Origin: JAJZGK01 sp035538795
GTDB taxonomy: Bacteria > Pseudomonadota > Alphaproteobacteria > Rhodospirillales > Magnetospirillaceae
DNA length: 64,000 nucleotides
Assembly: GCA_035538795.1 (NCBI GenBank)
Contig: DATLJS010000011.1
Location: 124,001 to 188,000, forward strand
Direction: 5' to 3'
Of the stretch, positions 1-8,740 are shown one piece after another. The position numbers were made by a program, and so were the translations under genes. The first letter of the stretch is position 1, and every line of letters begins with the position of its first letter. The notes beneath the pieces are model-generated. The model was not told where the DNA came from and searched no databases. It saw only the letters and a program-made list of their open reading frames with translations.

Positions 1-622
1 CGTCGGATGAGACGCCGCGTTTGACGCCGACCATGCGCACCACGGCGGCCGGGCCTTGATGGAATGGGCCTTCGTCCAGGGTGGTCTGAATTTCGTCCAG
101 CATCAGGATGTCGAGACCGCGGAAGTCGCGGCGAAGATCGGCGGCGGAGTAGAGCAGGGCGGAGGATTTCGGGCCGCCGCTGGCGAAGCGCAGTTGTTCC
201 GGGCGAAACGCTTCGAGAATCAGCAGGCCGCCGGGTTTCAAGGCGGCGGTCATGGCGGCGTGAACCGCCGGGCGGTCAGCCTGTTCGAAATGCAGGAAAA
301 TCGAGACGACGGCGTCGAAAGCGGAGCGGGGCCATGGCCAGTTCAGCAGATCGGCCTGTTCGGTTGACAGACCGACGCCTCGCTGCTCGGCCAGTTTTCG
401 GGCTTTGCTCAGGCCGACCGACGAGGCGTCCACCGACAAGACGTTCATGCCCATGGCGGCCAGCCAGACGCCGTTGCGGCCTTCGCCGTCGCCGGGCACC
501 AGAACCCGGCCGCCGGGTTTCAGGTGGACGGCTTGGTTTTGCAGATGGGCGTTGGGAGACTGGCCGTAGACATAATGCTCGGCGGTGAACTTGCCATTCC
601 AGATGTCGGCGATGCTCGGCAT
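1..622 (-). CDS. Class I SAM-dependent methyltransferase (3' end beyond window)
   Basis: The reading frame is open from an ATG at 620-622 to the window edge, so the C-terminus is missing (about 207 residues visible). Near residue 40 there is a glycine-rich SAM-binding motif I of the form VLVPGDGEGRNG, followed by an acidic motif II (LSVDAS) and an 'ALKPGG' post-motif. This is the pattern of small TehB/thiopurine-like methyltransferases; the substrate cannot be told. The gene begins 14 bases after the stop of the upstream cation exporter on the same strand, with a GGGCG-type ribosome site, so the two are probably cotranscribed. A plain 'SAM-dependent methyltransferase' label is the safe reading. 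Confidence 0.85.
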   Translation of the reverse strand, partial: MPSIADIWNGKFTAEHYVYGQSPNAHLQNQAVHLKPGGRVLVPGDGEGRNGVWLAAMGMNVLSVDASSVGLSKARKLAEQRGVGLSTEQADLLNWPWPRSAFDAVVSIFLHFEQADRPAVHAAMTAALKPGGLLILEAFRPEQLRFASGGPKSSALLYSAADLRRDFRGLDILMLDEIQTTLDEGPFHQGPAAVVRMVGVKRGVSSD

Positions 623-636
623 GGCGCTGCGCCCTT

Positions 637-2046
637 TCAGTGGGAAAGCCCCTCGTCTCCCTCATGATGCCCCAGCGGCTCGGCATGCACCACCACCCGT
701 CCGACCTCGGGCAATGCGTGGCGGATGCGGGTCTCGACGGTGACGGTGGCGTCGTGGACGATGCGCACGGGCGTCGTGGCGGGAAACAGGCAGTGCAGCG
801 AGACGTAAAGACCGTGGGCCGCTTCTTGGAAATGGATGTGGTGAACGTCGCGGATGTTGGGAATCTGGCGGGCGATGGCTTCGACCTGAGCGGCCAGAAC
901 CGCGTAAAGATCCTGGGTCAGCTGCTGCCCCTGGGTGATGCCGAAACGGCGGGGGTCGATATGGGTGTCGATATGCAGATCCTCGCCCAATTCCTGGCGC
1001 AAGGCGTGTTCGATGCCGTTGGCGATGGCGTGGGCCGATTGAATGTCCATTTCTTCGTCCACTTCGATGTCGAAACTGACATGGGGGCGGCCATTCAACT
1101 GCACCACGCCCAGATCGTGGATCAAAATGCCCTGGCGGGTGGCGACCAGCCGCACGGTGTCGGCGATGGATTCGGAATCCAAAGCCAGCGGCTCGGCTTT
1201 CACCAGGGCCTGGGCTTCCGGCAGGCGCTTGCGCACGGCGTCGGCGACGGCGTCGCAGACCTGTTGGGCGTCGTCCAGCGGCAGCAGGCGGCTGACATTG
1301 ATCAACACCTCGACGAACACGGTGCTGCCGGCGGGGCGGGCGCGCACGTGCACGACGCGGGCGACGCCGGGAACGGCGGCGGCGACGGTTTCCACTTTCT
1401 CGGCGATGCCTTCGGGGGCCGCGTCCAGCAGCACGTCGATGGTGCGCCGGCCCATGTCCCAACCCACATGAAAGACGAACAGCGACACGCCGATGGCGGC
1501 GACGGCGTCGCCTTTGGGATAGCCGATGGCGACGCAGCCCAGACCGACCAGCACTACGGCCGAACTCAGGATGTCGGAGGAGAAATGGAGGGCGTCGGCC
1601 TCCAGCGCCAGGCTCTTGGTGGCTTTGGCCACCTTCATCAAGGCGCGCGACCGGGTGAAGTCGATGACGATGGACATCAGAATCACCGCCACCGAATACC
1701 ATTTGATTTCCACCTGACTGTCCGTCGACAGCAGCCGCAGCACGGCTTCGCGGATGATCCAGGCGCCTGTCAGGAACAGAAGGCCGGTTTCGATCAGGGC
1801 CGAAACGCTTTCGATCTTGCCGTGGCCGTAAGGATGGCGCTCGTCGGCCGGCTGGTCGCTGACGCGCACGGCGAAATAGGTCAGGACGGCGGCGCCCAGG
1901 TCGAGCAGAGAATGGGCGGCTTCCGACAGAATGCCCAGGCTGCCGGTCAGCAGGCCGACCACCAGCTTGGTCAGGGCCATGAAGGCGCTGGCGAAGACGG
2001 AGCTGAGGGCGACCCCCTGCTTGTTGTGATGCTGGGTGTCGCTCAT
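637..2046 (-). CDS. Cation diffusion facilitator (CDF) family metal exporter with three C-terminal domains
   Basis: A proton-coupled inner-membrane exporter of divalent metal. The first ~200 residues carry six predicted membrane helices with the two CDF metal sites HSLLD (helix 2) and HFSSD (helix 5). Both are HxxxD, the pattern linked to Zn(II) rather than the DxxxD of FieF-type Fe/Zn exporters. At 469 residues it is much longer than the usual ~300. The tail holds three successive ferredoxin-like (ZT-dimer-type) segments, about residues 205-285, 286-365 and 366-460, each ending in a V-x-(A/T)-(E/D)-P or H-I-D-P stretch. I start at the second in-frame ATG because AAGGA lies about 11 bases upstream; a start 12 bases earlier is possible. 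The methyltransferase gene follows 14 bases downstream. Confidence 0.9.
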   Translation of the reverse strand: MSDTQHHNKQGVALSSVFASAFMALTKLVVGLLTGSLGILSEAAHSLLDLGAAVLTYFAVRVSDQPADERHPYGHGKIESVSALIETGLLFLTGAWIIREAVLRLLSTDSQVEIKWYSVAVILMSIVIDFTRSRALMKVAKATKSLALEADALHFSSDILSSAVVLVGLGCVAIGYPKGDAVAAIGVSLFVFHVGWDMGRRTIDVLLDAAPEGIAEKVETVAAAVPGVARVVHVRARPAGSTVFVEVLINVSRLLPLDDAQQVCDAVADAVRKRLPEAQALVKAEPLALDSESIADTVRLVATRQGILIHDLGVVQLNGRPHVSFDIEVDEEMDIQSAHAIANGIEHALRQELGEDLHIDTHIDPRRFGITQGQQLTQDLYAVLAAQVEAIARQIPNIRDVHHIHFQEAAHGLYVSLHCLFPATTPVRIVHDATVTVETRIRHALPEVGRVVVHAEPLGHHEGDEGLSH

Positions 2047-2065
2047 GGGGTGGAACATCCTTGGC

Positions 2066-2743
2066 TTAAGGGTCCAGGGTTTGCTCGGGCAGCAGATCCC
2101 GTAGGAAAGGGATGGTGATGGGGCGTTTCAGAGCCAGGGCGGCGCTGTCGATGCGTTCTACCAGAACGCGGGCGGCATGGAAACTCCGTTCCATCCGCGG
2201 TAACAGATACGTCAAGATATCGGGCGACACCCGCAATTGCCGATCTGAAAACAGTTTCAGCAGCAAAGCCTGCAATAGCGCGTCGTCGGGCGCGCCGATG
2301 GCGGCCACCGGCAAGGCCGATAGACGTGAGCGCAGATCGGGCAGAACCATCGGCCAGCGGGCGGGGGCCTCACGCCCGGTCAGCAGCAGCCAGCCCTTGG
2401 TTTCCCGGAGCAGATTGTGCAGATGAAACAGGGCAGTTTCATCGACTCCCTGGTCGGCGTCTTCGATGGCGACGGCGCCGTGGTCGGCCAGGGCGGGAAC
2501 GCCGTCGACGGTCAAAGCCGGGGCGGCGATCACCGCGCCGCCAGAACGGGCGGCGAAGACGTGGGCCAGGTGGCTTTTGCCGCTGGCCGCCGGGCCCGAC
2601 AGGGCCAGGGCGAAGGATGGCCAGGCGGGCCAGCGCATGATCCAGCCATGGGCCTCGGCGTTGCAGTCGGTGACGAGAAAATCGTCTTCGGCGAACGCCG
2701 GCTCGTGGCCGAAGTCCATGGGAATCTGCCGGTGCTGAACCAT
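2066..2743 (-). CDS. hdaA: HdaA, DnaA-related regulator of replication initiation
   Basis: 225 residues related to the DnaA AAA+ domain. A Walker A-like segment (GPAASGKSHL) lies near residue 52, a Walker B-like AIEDAD near 95, and a C-terminal lid/helix bundle follows (ERSFHAARVLVERID). Like Hda it lacks the DnaA DNA-binding domain IV. By family knowledge it acts with the DNA-loaded beta clamp to promote ATP hydrolysis by DnaA after initiation; a QIPMDFGHE segment near residue 7 resembles the N-terminal clamp-binding QL(P/S)L(P)F peptide. The ATG overlaps the TGA of the upstream permease gene by one base (TGATG), so translation is probably coupled. Confidence 0.9.
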   Translation of the reverse strand: MVQHRQIPMDFGHEPAFAEDDFLVTDCNAEAHGWIMRWPAWPSFALALSGPAASGKSHLAHVFAARSGGAVIAAPALTVDGVPALADHGAVAIEDADQGVDETALFHLHNLLRETKGWLLLTGREAPARWPMVLPDLRSRLSALPVAAIGAPDDALLQALLLKLFSDRQLRVSPDILTYLLPRMERSFHAARVLVERIDSAALALKRPITIPFLRDLLPEQTLDP

Positions 2744-3825
2744 CAGGGCGCGGTGCCTTCGGGTTTGTCGCCGGTATAGAGGCTGCTGATCAGATAGCGT
2801 TCCAGCGAGAAGCGGGTCAGCACGCCGATGACCGCCGCCACCGGCAAGGCCAGCAGGATGCCCAGGAAGCCGAACAAGGCGCCGCCGGCCAGCAGGGCGA
2901 AGATCACCCACACCGGATGCAGCCCGATCTTTTCGCCCACCAGCTTGGGCGAAAGCACGTTACCTTCCAGCAGGTTGCCCACCAGGAAGACGCAGCCGAC
3001 CATCAGCGGCAGGGTCCAGTCGGGGCTTTGCGCCAAAGCCAGCCCGACGCCGATCAGGAAGCCCGTGGTACTGCCCAGATAAGGAATGAAGGACAGCATG
3101 CCGGCGCTGAAGCCCACTACCAATCCCAGGTCCAGCCCGACGACGGTCAGTCCCAGGCCGTAGAACGCCCCCAGGGTCAGGCACAGCAAAGCCTGACCGC
3201 GCACGAATCCTGACAGGATGATGTCGATTTCCTTCAGCTGTGCGCGGATGGTCTCGGCGTGGTGGCGGGGCAGCCAATTGCCGACGCGGTCGGTGATCTT
3301 GTGCCAGTCGCGCAACATATAAAAGGTGACCACCGGCGTGATGAAGACCAGCGACAGAATGTTCACCACCACCAGCGATCCGGTCAGAACGCTCTTAAAG
3401 AAAGCGCCGGTCCAGCCGGCCAAGGTGCCGGCATACCCGCTGGCGGCGCTGCGCAGCCGCTCGATATCGGAGGGCGACAGATAGGCCTTGGCGGTTTTCC
3501 ATAAAGGCTGGCCGCGGTTGATCAGGGCCTGGACGTAATCAGGAACCTTTTGGGCGAAGGCCACCACCTGATGTTCCAACACCGGCGCGATCAGCACGAA
3601 CAGCGTCACCACCAGGATGAAGAAGCCCAGGGTGATCAGCACGGTGGCCAAGGTGCGCGACATGCCGGCGCGCAGCATGCGCTGCACGATGGGGTCAAGG
3701 AAATAGGCCACCGCCATGCCGGCGACGAAAGGCAGAAGAATGCTGCGCAGCAGATACAGCAGCACCAGGAACGCGGCGCCCCCGGCCAGCCAAATCTTCA
3801 GCCGTCCTTCCTTGCTGATCGCCAT
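2743..3825 (-). CDS. AI-2E (PerM) family transporter
   Basis: A 360-residue polytopic inner-membrane protein of the AI-2 exporter/PerM superfamily (UPF0118). Two N-terminal helices (around 12-30 and 35-55), a long amphipathic soluble segment (~85-150), then five or six more helices including the conserved loop 'SFIPYLGS' near residue 245. Members are linked to export of small molecules or to Na+/H+ exchange, and the substrate here cannot be read. The gene sits between a DUF2066 gene and hdaA on the same strand and overlaps the hdaA start by one base. It lies about 16 bases after the DUF2066 stop. Confidence 0.88.
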   Translation of the reverse strand: MAISKEGRLKIWLAGGAAFLVLLYLLRSILLPFVAGMAVAYFLDPIVQRMLRAGMSRTLATVLITLGFFILVVTLFVLIAPVLEHQVVAFAQKVPDYVQALINRGQPLWKTAKAYLSPSDIERLRSAASGYAGTLAGWTGAFFKSVLTGSLVVVNILSLVFITPVVTFYMLRDWHKITDRVGNWLPRHHAETIRAQLKEIDIILSGFVRGQALLCLTLGAFYGLGLTVVGLDLGLVVGFSAGMLSFIPYLGSTTGFLIGVGLALAQSPDWTLPLMVGCVFLVGNLLEGNVLSPKLVGEKIGLHPVWVIFALLAGGALFGFLGILLALPVAAVIGVLTRFSLERYLISSLYTGDKPEGTAP

Positions 3826-3841
3826 GATCGGAAACGCTCCC

Positions 3842-5002
3842 CTAGGGCTTGTTGACGGGCTGGGCTGCGGGCCTGGCCTGAGTGCCTTGCAGCAGCCAAT
3901 GGTCCTCGGCCCACGACAGCACCAGTCCGTTCTGGTTCAGCACCTGCTCCAACTGGCGTTGCTCGCCCACGGTATGCAGCAGAAGTTGAACCTCGACCCG
4001 GCTGATGGACTGAATGTCATAGCTGCGGATCGGCGTGACGCGCACCAGCTTGTCGCGGATTTGGCTCCATTCTGCCATGCCCCCGGTCAATTGCAGGGCG
4101 ACCTGGAAATCGGCGGGATGGTCGAATTGCAGCAGATTGGCGCTTTTCCAGCCGTCGTTGACGCTGCGGGCGATGTCTTCGACGGCGCGGCGCATGACCA
4201 CGTCGAAGCTTTCACCCGGCTGGCCTTCATAGGCGCGGGTGCCGGTCAGGGGGCCGGCCACCGGACCCAGGCCGCTCAGCGTCAGGTCCAGGCGCACCTT
4301 GTTGCCCTCCAGCGCTTTGGGCTGGGCGACGGCGATCAGCACGTCCTGGGTCGCGGCCTTGCTGGCGAAGGCGGCCAGGGTTTCCGGCGCGGCAAGGGCG
4401 GCGGCGGGGGCGGGGGCGGAAATGGCCGGGTCGGCCTGATCGGCGGGCGGCGGATTGGGAACGGCCAGCGGCACGATGCCCTGGCTGGACGGGCTTTTCC
4501 AGGCTTCGCGCCAGGGATTGACCGGCTCGAAAAGAACGGGGCCGGCATCGGCCATGTAGACGGGAATCACCGCCACCGGGCGGCCGCGCCACTCGGCATA
4601 GGCGATGTTGGCGTTGCGCAGGATGCGGCGCACGCCGTCAGGTTTGAAACGGACCGACAGGCTGGCCAGATAGCGGACGCTCGAACGCTTTTCCTGATCG
4701 ACGCCGACGTCGAGCACGATGTCTTGAAGCTCGGTGTCGGACAGTTTGGGGATGCGCGGCCAGTCCGACGGTGCGGTCAGGCGCTGCATCAGTTGCTGAT
4801 ATGCTTGTTGGCGAGCCTCGGCCAAGGCCTGATCCCGGGCCTGGGCGATGTTGCCGCCCTGAATGTCGACCTGCACGTTGCGCAGGCTGAACAGGTCGGC
4901 GCTCTGAGCCAAGGCCTTGTTTCCCGGCTGCAAAAACGCGCAAAATATGAAGAAGGCAGCGAGCCCGGCCCGACGGGCGAGGCTCGGGCGGAGAAGAAGC
5001 AT
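3842..5002 (-). CDS. DUF2066 domain-containing secreted protein
   Basis: 386 residues if started at the ATG whose product begins MLLLRPSLARR; this start gives a clear signal peptide (basic n-region, hydrophobic core, cleavage after ALA-Q near residue 33). The mature part matches the DUF2066 pattern, with ARDQALAEARQQAYQQLMQRL near residue 60 and VRYLASLSVRF near 110. A low-complexity Pro/Ala-rich linker (roughly 190-225) divides it. The function of the family is unknown to me. In alphaproteobacteria it is commonly found beside purM and the AI-2E permease, as here, where purM is divergent. An upstream TTG/GTG start would run into the purM leader and is less likely. Confidence 0.8.
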   Translation of the reverse strand: MLLLRPSLARRAGLAAFFIFCAFLQPGNKALAQSADLFSLRNVQVDIQGGNIAQARDQALAEARQQAYQQLMQRLTAPSDWPRIPKLSDTELQDIVLDVGVDQEKRSSVRYLASLSVRFKPDGVRRILRNANIAYAEWRGRPVAVIPVYMADAGPVLFEPVNPWREAWKSPSSQGIVPLAVPNPPPADQADPAISAPAPAAALAAPETLAAFASKAATQDVLIAVAQPKALEGNKVRLDLTLSGLGPVAGPLTGTRAYEGQPGESFDVVMRRAVEDIARSVNDGWKSANLLQFDHPADFQVALQLTGGMAEWSQIRDKLVRVTPIRSYDIQSISRVEVQLLLHTVGEQRQLEQVLNQNGLVLSWAEDHWLLQGTQARPAAQPVNKP

Positions 5003-5082
5003 TGAAAACCGTCCCGGATGAAGTATCTTCGGCCCACTCGAATCGCCTCGTACCATAGCACGATCAAGCCCCCGAGGAAGCC

Positions 5083-6162
5083 ATTACAAACCCGACCCAA
5101 ACTTCCGGCCTGACCTATAAGGACGCCGGTGTCGATATCGACGCTGGCGAAGCCCTGGTCGAGGCCATCAAGCCGCTCGCCAAATCCACCGCGCGCCCTG
5201 GCGGCGCCGCCGGTCTTGGCGGGTTCGGAGCCCTGTTCGATCCGCGCGCCGCTGGTTTCAAGGATCCTGTTCTGGTCGCCACCACCGACGGTGTGGGTAC
5301 CAAGCTGAAGGTCGCCATCGACGCCGACTGCCATGACTGGGTCGGCATCGATCTGGTCGCCATGTGCGTCAACGATCTGGTGGTGCAGGGTGCAGAGCCG
5401 CTGTTCTTCCTGGATTATTTCGCCACCGGCAAGCTGGATGTGAAGGCGGGTACCGCCATCGTCGCCGGTATCGCCGAGGGCTGCCGTCAGGCCGGTTGCG
5501 CCCTGATCGGCGGCGAAACGGCGGAAATGCCCGGCATGTATGCCAAGGGCGATTACGATTTGGCCGGTTTCTCGGTCGGCGCCGCCGAACGCGCCGATCT
5601 GATCGACGGCACCAAGGTTGCTCCGGGCGACGTGGTGCTGGGCATCGCCTCGACCGGCGTGCATTCCAACGGTTATTCGCTGGTGCGTAAGGTGGTTGAG
5701 CGCTCCGGCGTCGCCTATGCCGACAAGGCTCCCTTCGCCGAGGGCCAGACCCTGGGCCAGGCTTTGCTGACGCCGACCCGGATTTACGTCAAGAGCTGTC
5801 TCGCCGCCGTTCGCGCCGGCAAGGTCAAGGCTCTGGCCCATATCACCGGCGGCGGTCTGGTGGAGAACGTGCCGCGCGTGCTGCCTGAAAACGCCGTGGC
5901 CGAACTGGACGCCAAGACCTGGATCCTGCCGCCGGTTTTCGGCTGGCTGAAGGCCCAGGCCGACATCGACGCCCACGAGATGAGCCGCACCTTCAACTGC
6001 GGTATCGGCATGGTGGTGGTCACCGCCGAAGCCGATGCGGCGGAAGCCAAGCGCATCCTGGAAGCCAACGGCGAGACGGTGTTTACCATCGGCCGCATTC
6101 GCGCCCGCCAGGGCGACGAGGCGCAAAGCCAGGTCAAGAACGCCGTCGAGGCGTGGTCTTAA
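5083..6162 (+). CDS. purM: Phosphoribosylformylglycinamidine cyclo-ligase (AIR synthetase)
   Basis: Converts FGAM plus ATP to aminoimidazole ribonucleotide, the fifth step of purine synthesis. The ~359-residue product shows the family N-terminus (LTYKDAGVDIDAG), the ATP/substrate segments TTDGVGTKLK and ALIGGETAEMPGMY, and the C-terminal HITGGGLVENVPRVLP. The frame is open only from codon 5059, after TAG at 5056-5058. No ATG, GTG or TTG lies between that stop and the conserved N-terminus. The best start is ATT at 5083, which gives (M)TNPTQ and is preceded by GAGGAAG at 5074-5080. CTG at 5110 is the alternative. The first in-frame ATG (5293) is deep inside the domain. purN follows directly. 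Confidence 0.93.
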   Translation: MTNPTQTSGLTYKDAGVDIDAGEALVEAIKPLAKSTARPGGAAGLGGFGALFDPRAAGFKDPVLVATTDGVGTKLKVAIDADCHDWVGIDLVAMCVNDLVVQGAEPLFFLDYFATGKLDVKAGTAIVAGIAEGCRQAGCALIGGETAEMPGMYAKGDYDLAGFSVGAAERADLIDGTKVAPGDVVLGIASTGVHSNGYSLVRKVVERSGVAYADKAPFAEGQTLGQALLTPTRIYVKSCLAAVRAGKVKALAHITGGGLVENVPRVLPENAVAELDAKTWILPPVFGWLKAQADIDAHEMSRTFNCGIGMVVVTAEADAAEAKRILEANGETVFTIGRIRARQGDEAQSQVKNAVEAWS

Positions 6163-6816
6163 ATGGCCAAAAGGTTAAAGGTTGCCGTGCTCATTTCCGG
6201 GCGCGGCTCCAACCTTCAGGCTTTGCTGGATGCCTGCGGCGATGCGGCCTTTCCGGCCGAGATCGCCCTGGTGATCTCGAACGTCGCCGACGCCTACGGC
6301 TTGGAACGGGCCAGGAAGGCCGGGGTCCCCACCCTGGTCATCGACCACAAGGCCCATGCCAGCCGTGAAGCCTTCGACGCCGAGTTGGACAAGGCCATCC
6401 GCGCCAGCGGCGCGGAACTGGTCTGTCTGGCCGGTTTCATGCGTCTGTTGTCCAAAGGCTTCTCGGAAGCCTGGAACGGCAGGATGATCAACATCCACCC
6501 GTCCCTGCTGCCCAGCTTCAAGGGACTGCACACCCACCGCAAGGCTATCGAGGCCGGAGTCAAGCTGCACGGCTGCACCGTCCATTTCGTTACGCCGGAG
6601 CTGGACGACGGCCCGATCATCGTGCAGGCCGCCGTGCCGGTGCTGTCTTCCGACGACGAAGACGCCCTGGCCCATCGGGTGCTGGAGCAGGAGCACAAGG
6701 CCTATCCTCTGGCCCTCAGGCTGGTGGCCGAGGGCCGCGTGAGCGTCGTTAACCGGGTGGTGAAAATCCTCGGAGCGGACGATGCCGGAATCAGACTGGT
6801 CAACCCGGCCAACTGA
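6163..6816 (+). CDS. purN: Phosphoribosylglycinamide formyltransferase
   Basis: Transfers a formyl group from 10-formyl-THF to GAR in purine synthesis. The 217-residue product has the N-terminal phosphate loop SGRGSN, the catalytic Asn and His in INIHPSLLPSF (near residue 110) and the catalytic Asp in ELDDGPII (near 148). The ATG follows the purM stop with no gap, so the pair is an operon with coupled translation; purM-purN order is common in proteobacteria. Length is typical of the folate-dependent PurN type rather than PurT. Confidence 0.97.
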   Translation: MAKRLKVAVLISGRGSNLQALLDACGDAAFPAEIALVISNVADAYGLERARKAGVPTLVIDHKAHASREAFDAELDKAIRASGAELVCLAGFMRLLSKGFSEAWNGRMINIHPSLLPSFKGLHTHRKAIEAGVKLHGCTVHFVTPELDDGPIIVQAAVPVLSSDDEDALAHRVLEQEHKAYPLALRLVAEGRVSVVNRVVKILGADDAGIRLVNPAN

Positions 6817-6857
6817 ACGCGGCGGTTGTCCGCATTCTACCGGCCCGACGAGGCGGC

Positions 6858-7154
6858 ATGTCGCAGCGGATCGATAAGACGTGGGTGGTTTTTACCAGTA
6901 TCGAGAATGCGGAAGGGAATCGCTGTGTCGATTTCTTTTTGCGGCCGGACGGCACCTATGGTTTCGAGGAATTTCGGCGAGACCCTGAAGATGCCGGCAG
7001 ATGGACGCCGGTACGCTATTTTTCAGGAGCGGTTTTCATCTCCAAGGACGAGGCGCAGGCGTCGGCGGTCAAAGCGGTAGCTTGGCTTGTCGGACGTCTC
7101 TTGGTCGTGCCGGTTCGACGCACTAAAGTGACTGGATACAATGGGGGCCTTTAA
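6858..7154 (+). CDS. Small conserved hypothetical protein
   Basis: 98 residues, rich in aromatic and charged residues (RPDGTYGFEEFRRDPED, WTPVRYFSG), with a hydrophobic C-terminal third but no clear membrane helix or signal peptide. I do not recognise a domain. GAGG lies 5 bases before the ATG, and codon use fits the neighbours better than the competing frame at 6826. It is 41 bases after purN and is closed by an intrinsic terminator that begins inside its last codons, so it may be the last gene of the purMN transcript. Confidence 0.65.
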   Translation: MSQRIDKTWVVFTSIENAEGNRCVDFFLRPDGTYGFEEFRRDPEDAGRWTPVRYFSGAVFISKDEAQASAVKAVAWLVGRLLVVPVRRTKVTGYNGGL

Positions 7155-7164
7155 GGCCCCTTAT
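7143..7164 (+). terminator. Rho-independent terminator after purMN-orf
   Basis: GGGGCC and GGCCCC pair around a TTTAA loop, followed by TTATTT. The stop codon of the small gene lies in the loop. Confidence 0.75.
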
Positions 7165-7205
7165 TTCTCTGTCATCTCACCAGCGCCTGGGCGAGGAAGC
7201 CTCTT

Positions 7206-8642
7206 TCATGGCGGCGGCCGCGCCGTCGAAAAAATGGTTTCGACCTGTCCGGCGAAGATGCCGGGAATGCCGTGATCGGTGAACAGATAAGCGCTGTAAT
7301 AAAAGAACCAGTCTTTGCGGTAGGCGCAGGCGAAACCGTCGAACTGGATCACGCGATAGGTGGGCATGCGGGCGTAAAGAGTGTCCCAGTCCTCAGGGCT
7401 GCTGCCGTCGGCGGAAAGGATGATCAAACGGGGTTTGGAATCCGAGGCTAGGATGCCGTCCAGCAATTCCAGATTCTGCCGCGACGTGCTGAAGGCCAGA
7501 ACCTCCGGCAGTTCGCTGCCCGCCAAACTGGCCGCGTCCGAGATGCGGCCCAGCAGGAAGCGGGCGTTGATGTTGCCGGCATAGCTGGCCTGCAACCGGG
7601 CGAAGGTTTCGGGGACTTCGTCGATCAACAGGGCTTCGGGATCGAAATTGACCAGGACGGGCCGCAGTTCCCGGGCGACCTGAGGATGGGCGGCGCCGAT
7701 ATGCCAGACGCGGCCGACGCTGTCGCCGTATTTGCGTTGCTCCGTGGCCAGATAAAGGAAGAATTTGAACGGGTGGTAAAGCTCGCGGTTCACCGGCTGC
7801 AGGACGGCGTGGCCCAGCGAGAGATGCATGACCGATTGAGTGATGTGATAGCGGGCGTCGCGGATGGCGGTGATCTTCAGCATGCGCCGGTCATATTCAT
7901 CCTGGCTGATGTCGGTCTTCGGCAACAGGGCTTCGATGGCCCTGATGTCGCCGTACCACAGCAGCTTGTCCAGCTTGTAGCGCTGATATGTCGGCGGAAT
8001 CCAGGAATTGCCCCAGACGTGAATGCCGTAAACATGGTCGAGGTTGCGCTCGTAAAGAACCGAGAAGGGCTCCTCGTAGAAATAAGGCGAGATGGCGCCC
8101 GCCGGTAATTCCAGCCCTTGCCCTTCGACCACTTCGCCCCAGAAGAACGGGCCGGTTTTCTGGACGGTGTCGATCAGGTCGCTATTCTGGGGCAGCTCGA
8201 TCCGGCGAATGCGGGCAATGGCCTCTTCCAGCACCGGATGGTTGGGGCAGGCGGCAAAGAATTCGTTGCCGCAGCCCATGGCGTGATGCTCGTTGCCGTC
8301 AAGATCATTGAAGCTTTCCAGGCGGCAGGGATTGCGCACCAGATCGGCGCCCAGGGCGGTGAAATCTACCGGATAAAGCGGCATGATGTCGCAATCCAGG
8401 TAGATGCCGCCGAACTGGCGAACAATCTCGTAGCGGGCGATGTCGGATTTTTCGGCGAAATTGCGGGCCAGGGCGATCTGGTCGGCCACTAGCGGTAATT
8501 TCGGAATGTCGGCGTCGGTCCAGGTGACGAAAGCATGATCAGGCCATTGCCGCTGCCAGGCTTGCCACCAAGTCTCGTAGGTTTCGGGAATGGGATTCGT
8601 GCCGAACCATACCCGATGGACGATCTTGGGAATTGTGCTCAT
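7206..8642 (-). CDS. Glycosyltransferase with DXD sugar-binding domain fused to a degenerate methyltransferase-like domain
   Basis: 478 residues. The first ~230 form an OCH1/Gly_transf_sug-type glycosyltransferase: it opens with IPKIVHRVWFG, has RYEIVRQFGGIYLDCDIMPLY near residue 85 with the DxD of nucleotide-sugar transferases, and a 'WIPP' end segment. The C-terminal ~150 residues (from GRVWHIGAAHP) have the strand-helix rhythm of an FkbM-like Rossmann fold but lack the glycine-rich SAM motif, so any such identity is inference. The start MSTIPK is preceded by a G-rich site; an in-frame TTG/ATG 24 bases upstream is less likely. It stands alone, converging on the purMN side. The acceptor is unknown; LPS or capsule decoration is plausible. 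Confidence 0.8.
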   Translation of the reverse strand: MSTIPKIVHRVWFGTNPIPETYETWWQAWQRQWPDHAFVTWTDADIPKLPLVADQIALARNFAEKSDIARYEIVRQFGGIYLDCDIMPLYPVDFTALGADLVRNPCRLESFNDLDGNEHHAMGCGNEFFAACPNHPVLEEAIARIRRIELPQNSDLIDTVQKTGPFFWGEVVEGQGLELPAGAISPYFYEEPFSVLYERNLDHVYGIHVWGNSWIPPTYQRYKLDKLLWYGDIRAIEALLPKTDISQDEYDRRMLKITAIRDARYHITQSVMHLSLGHAVLQPVNRELYHPFKFFLYLATEQRKYGDSVGRVWHIGAAHPQVARELRPVLVNFDPEALLIDEVPETFARLQASYAGNINARFLLGRISDAASLAGSELPEVLAFSTSRQNLELLDGILASDSKPRLIILSADGSSPEDWDTLYARMPTYRVIQFDGFACAYRKDWFFYYSAYLFTDHGIPGIFAGQVETIFSTARPPP

Positions 8643-8740
8643 GTCCCCCCTACCCACAAACAACAACGACGCCCCGCGCCGATGTTAGCGCAGAGTGGTT
8701 TACGGATGGTTTCCGGATGAGGGGGGCGGGAGGAGCGGCT

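Noticed and set aside
640..2118. Long plus-strand open frame opposite the CDF gene (and similar ones at 3716-5005, 13628-15361, 25279-27465 and 56736-58226)
   Set aside because: Glycine/glutamine/histidine-rich antisense shadows of recognised genes; none shows a domain or ribosome site.
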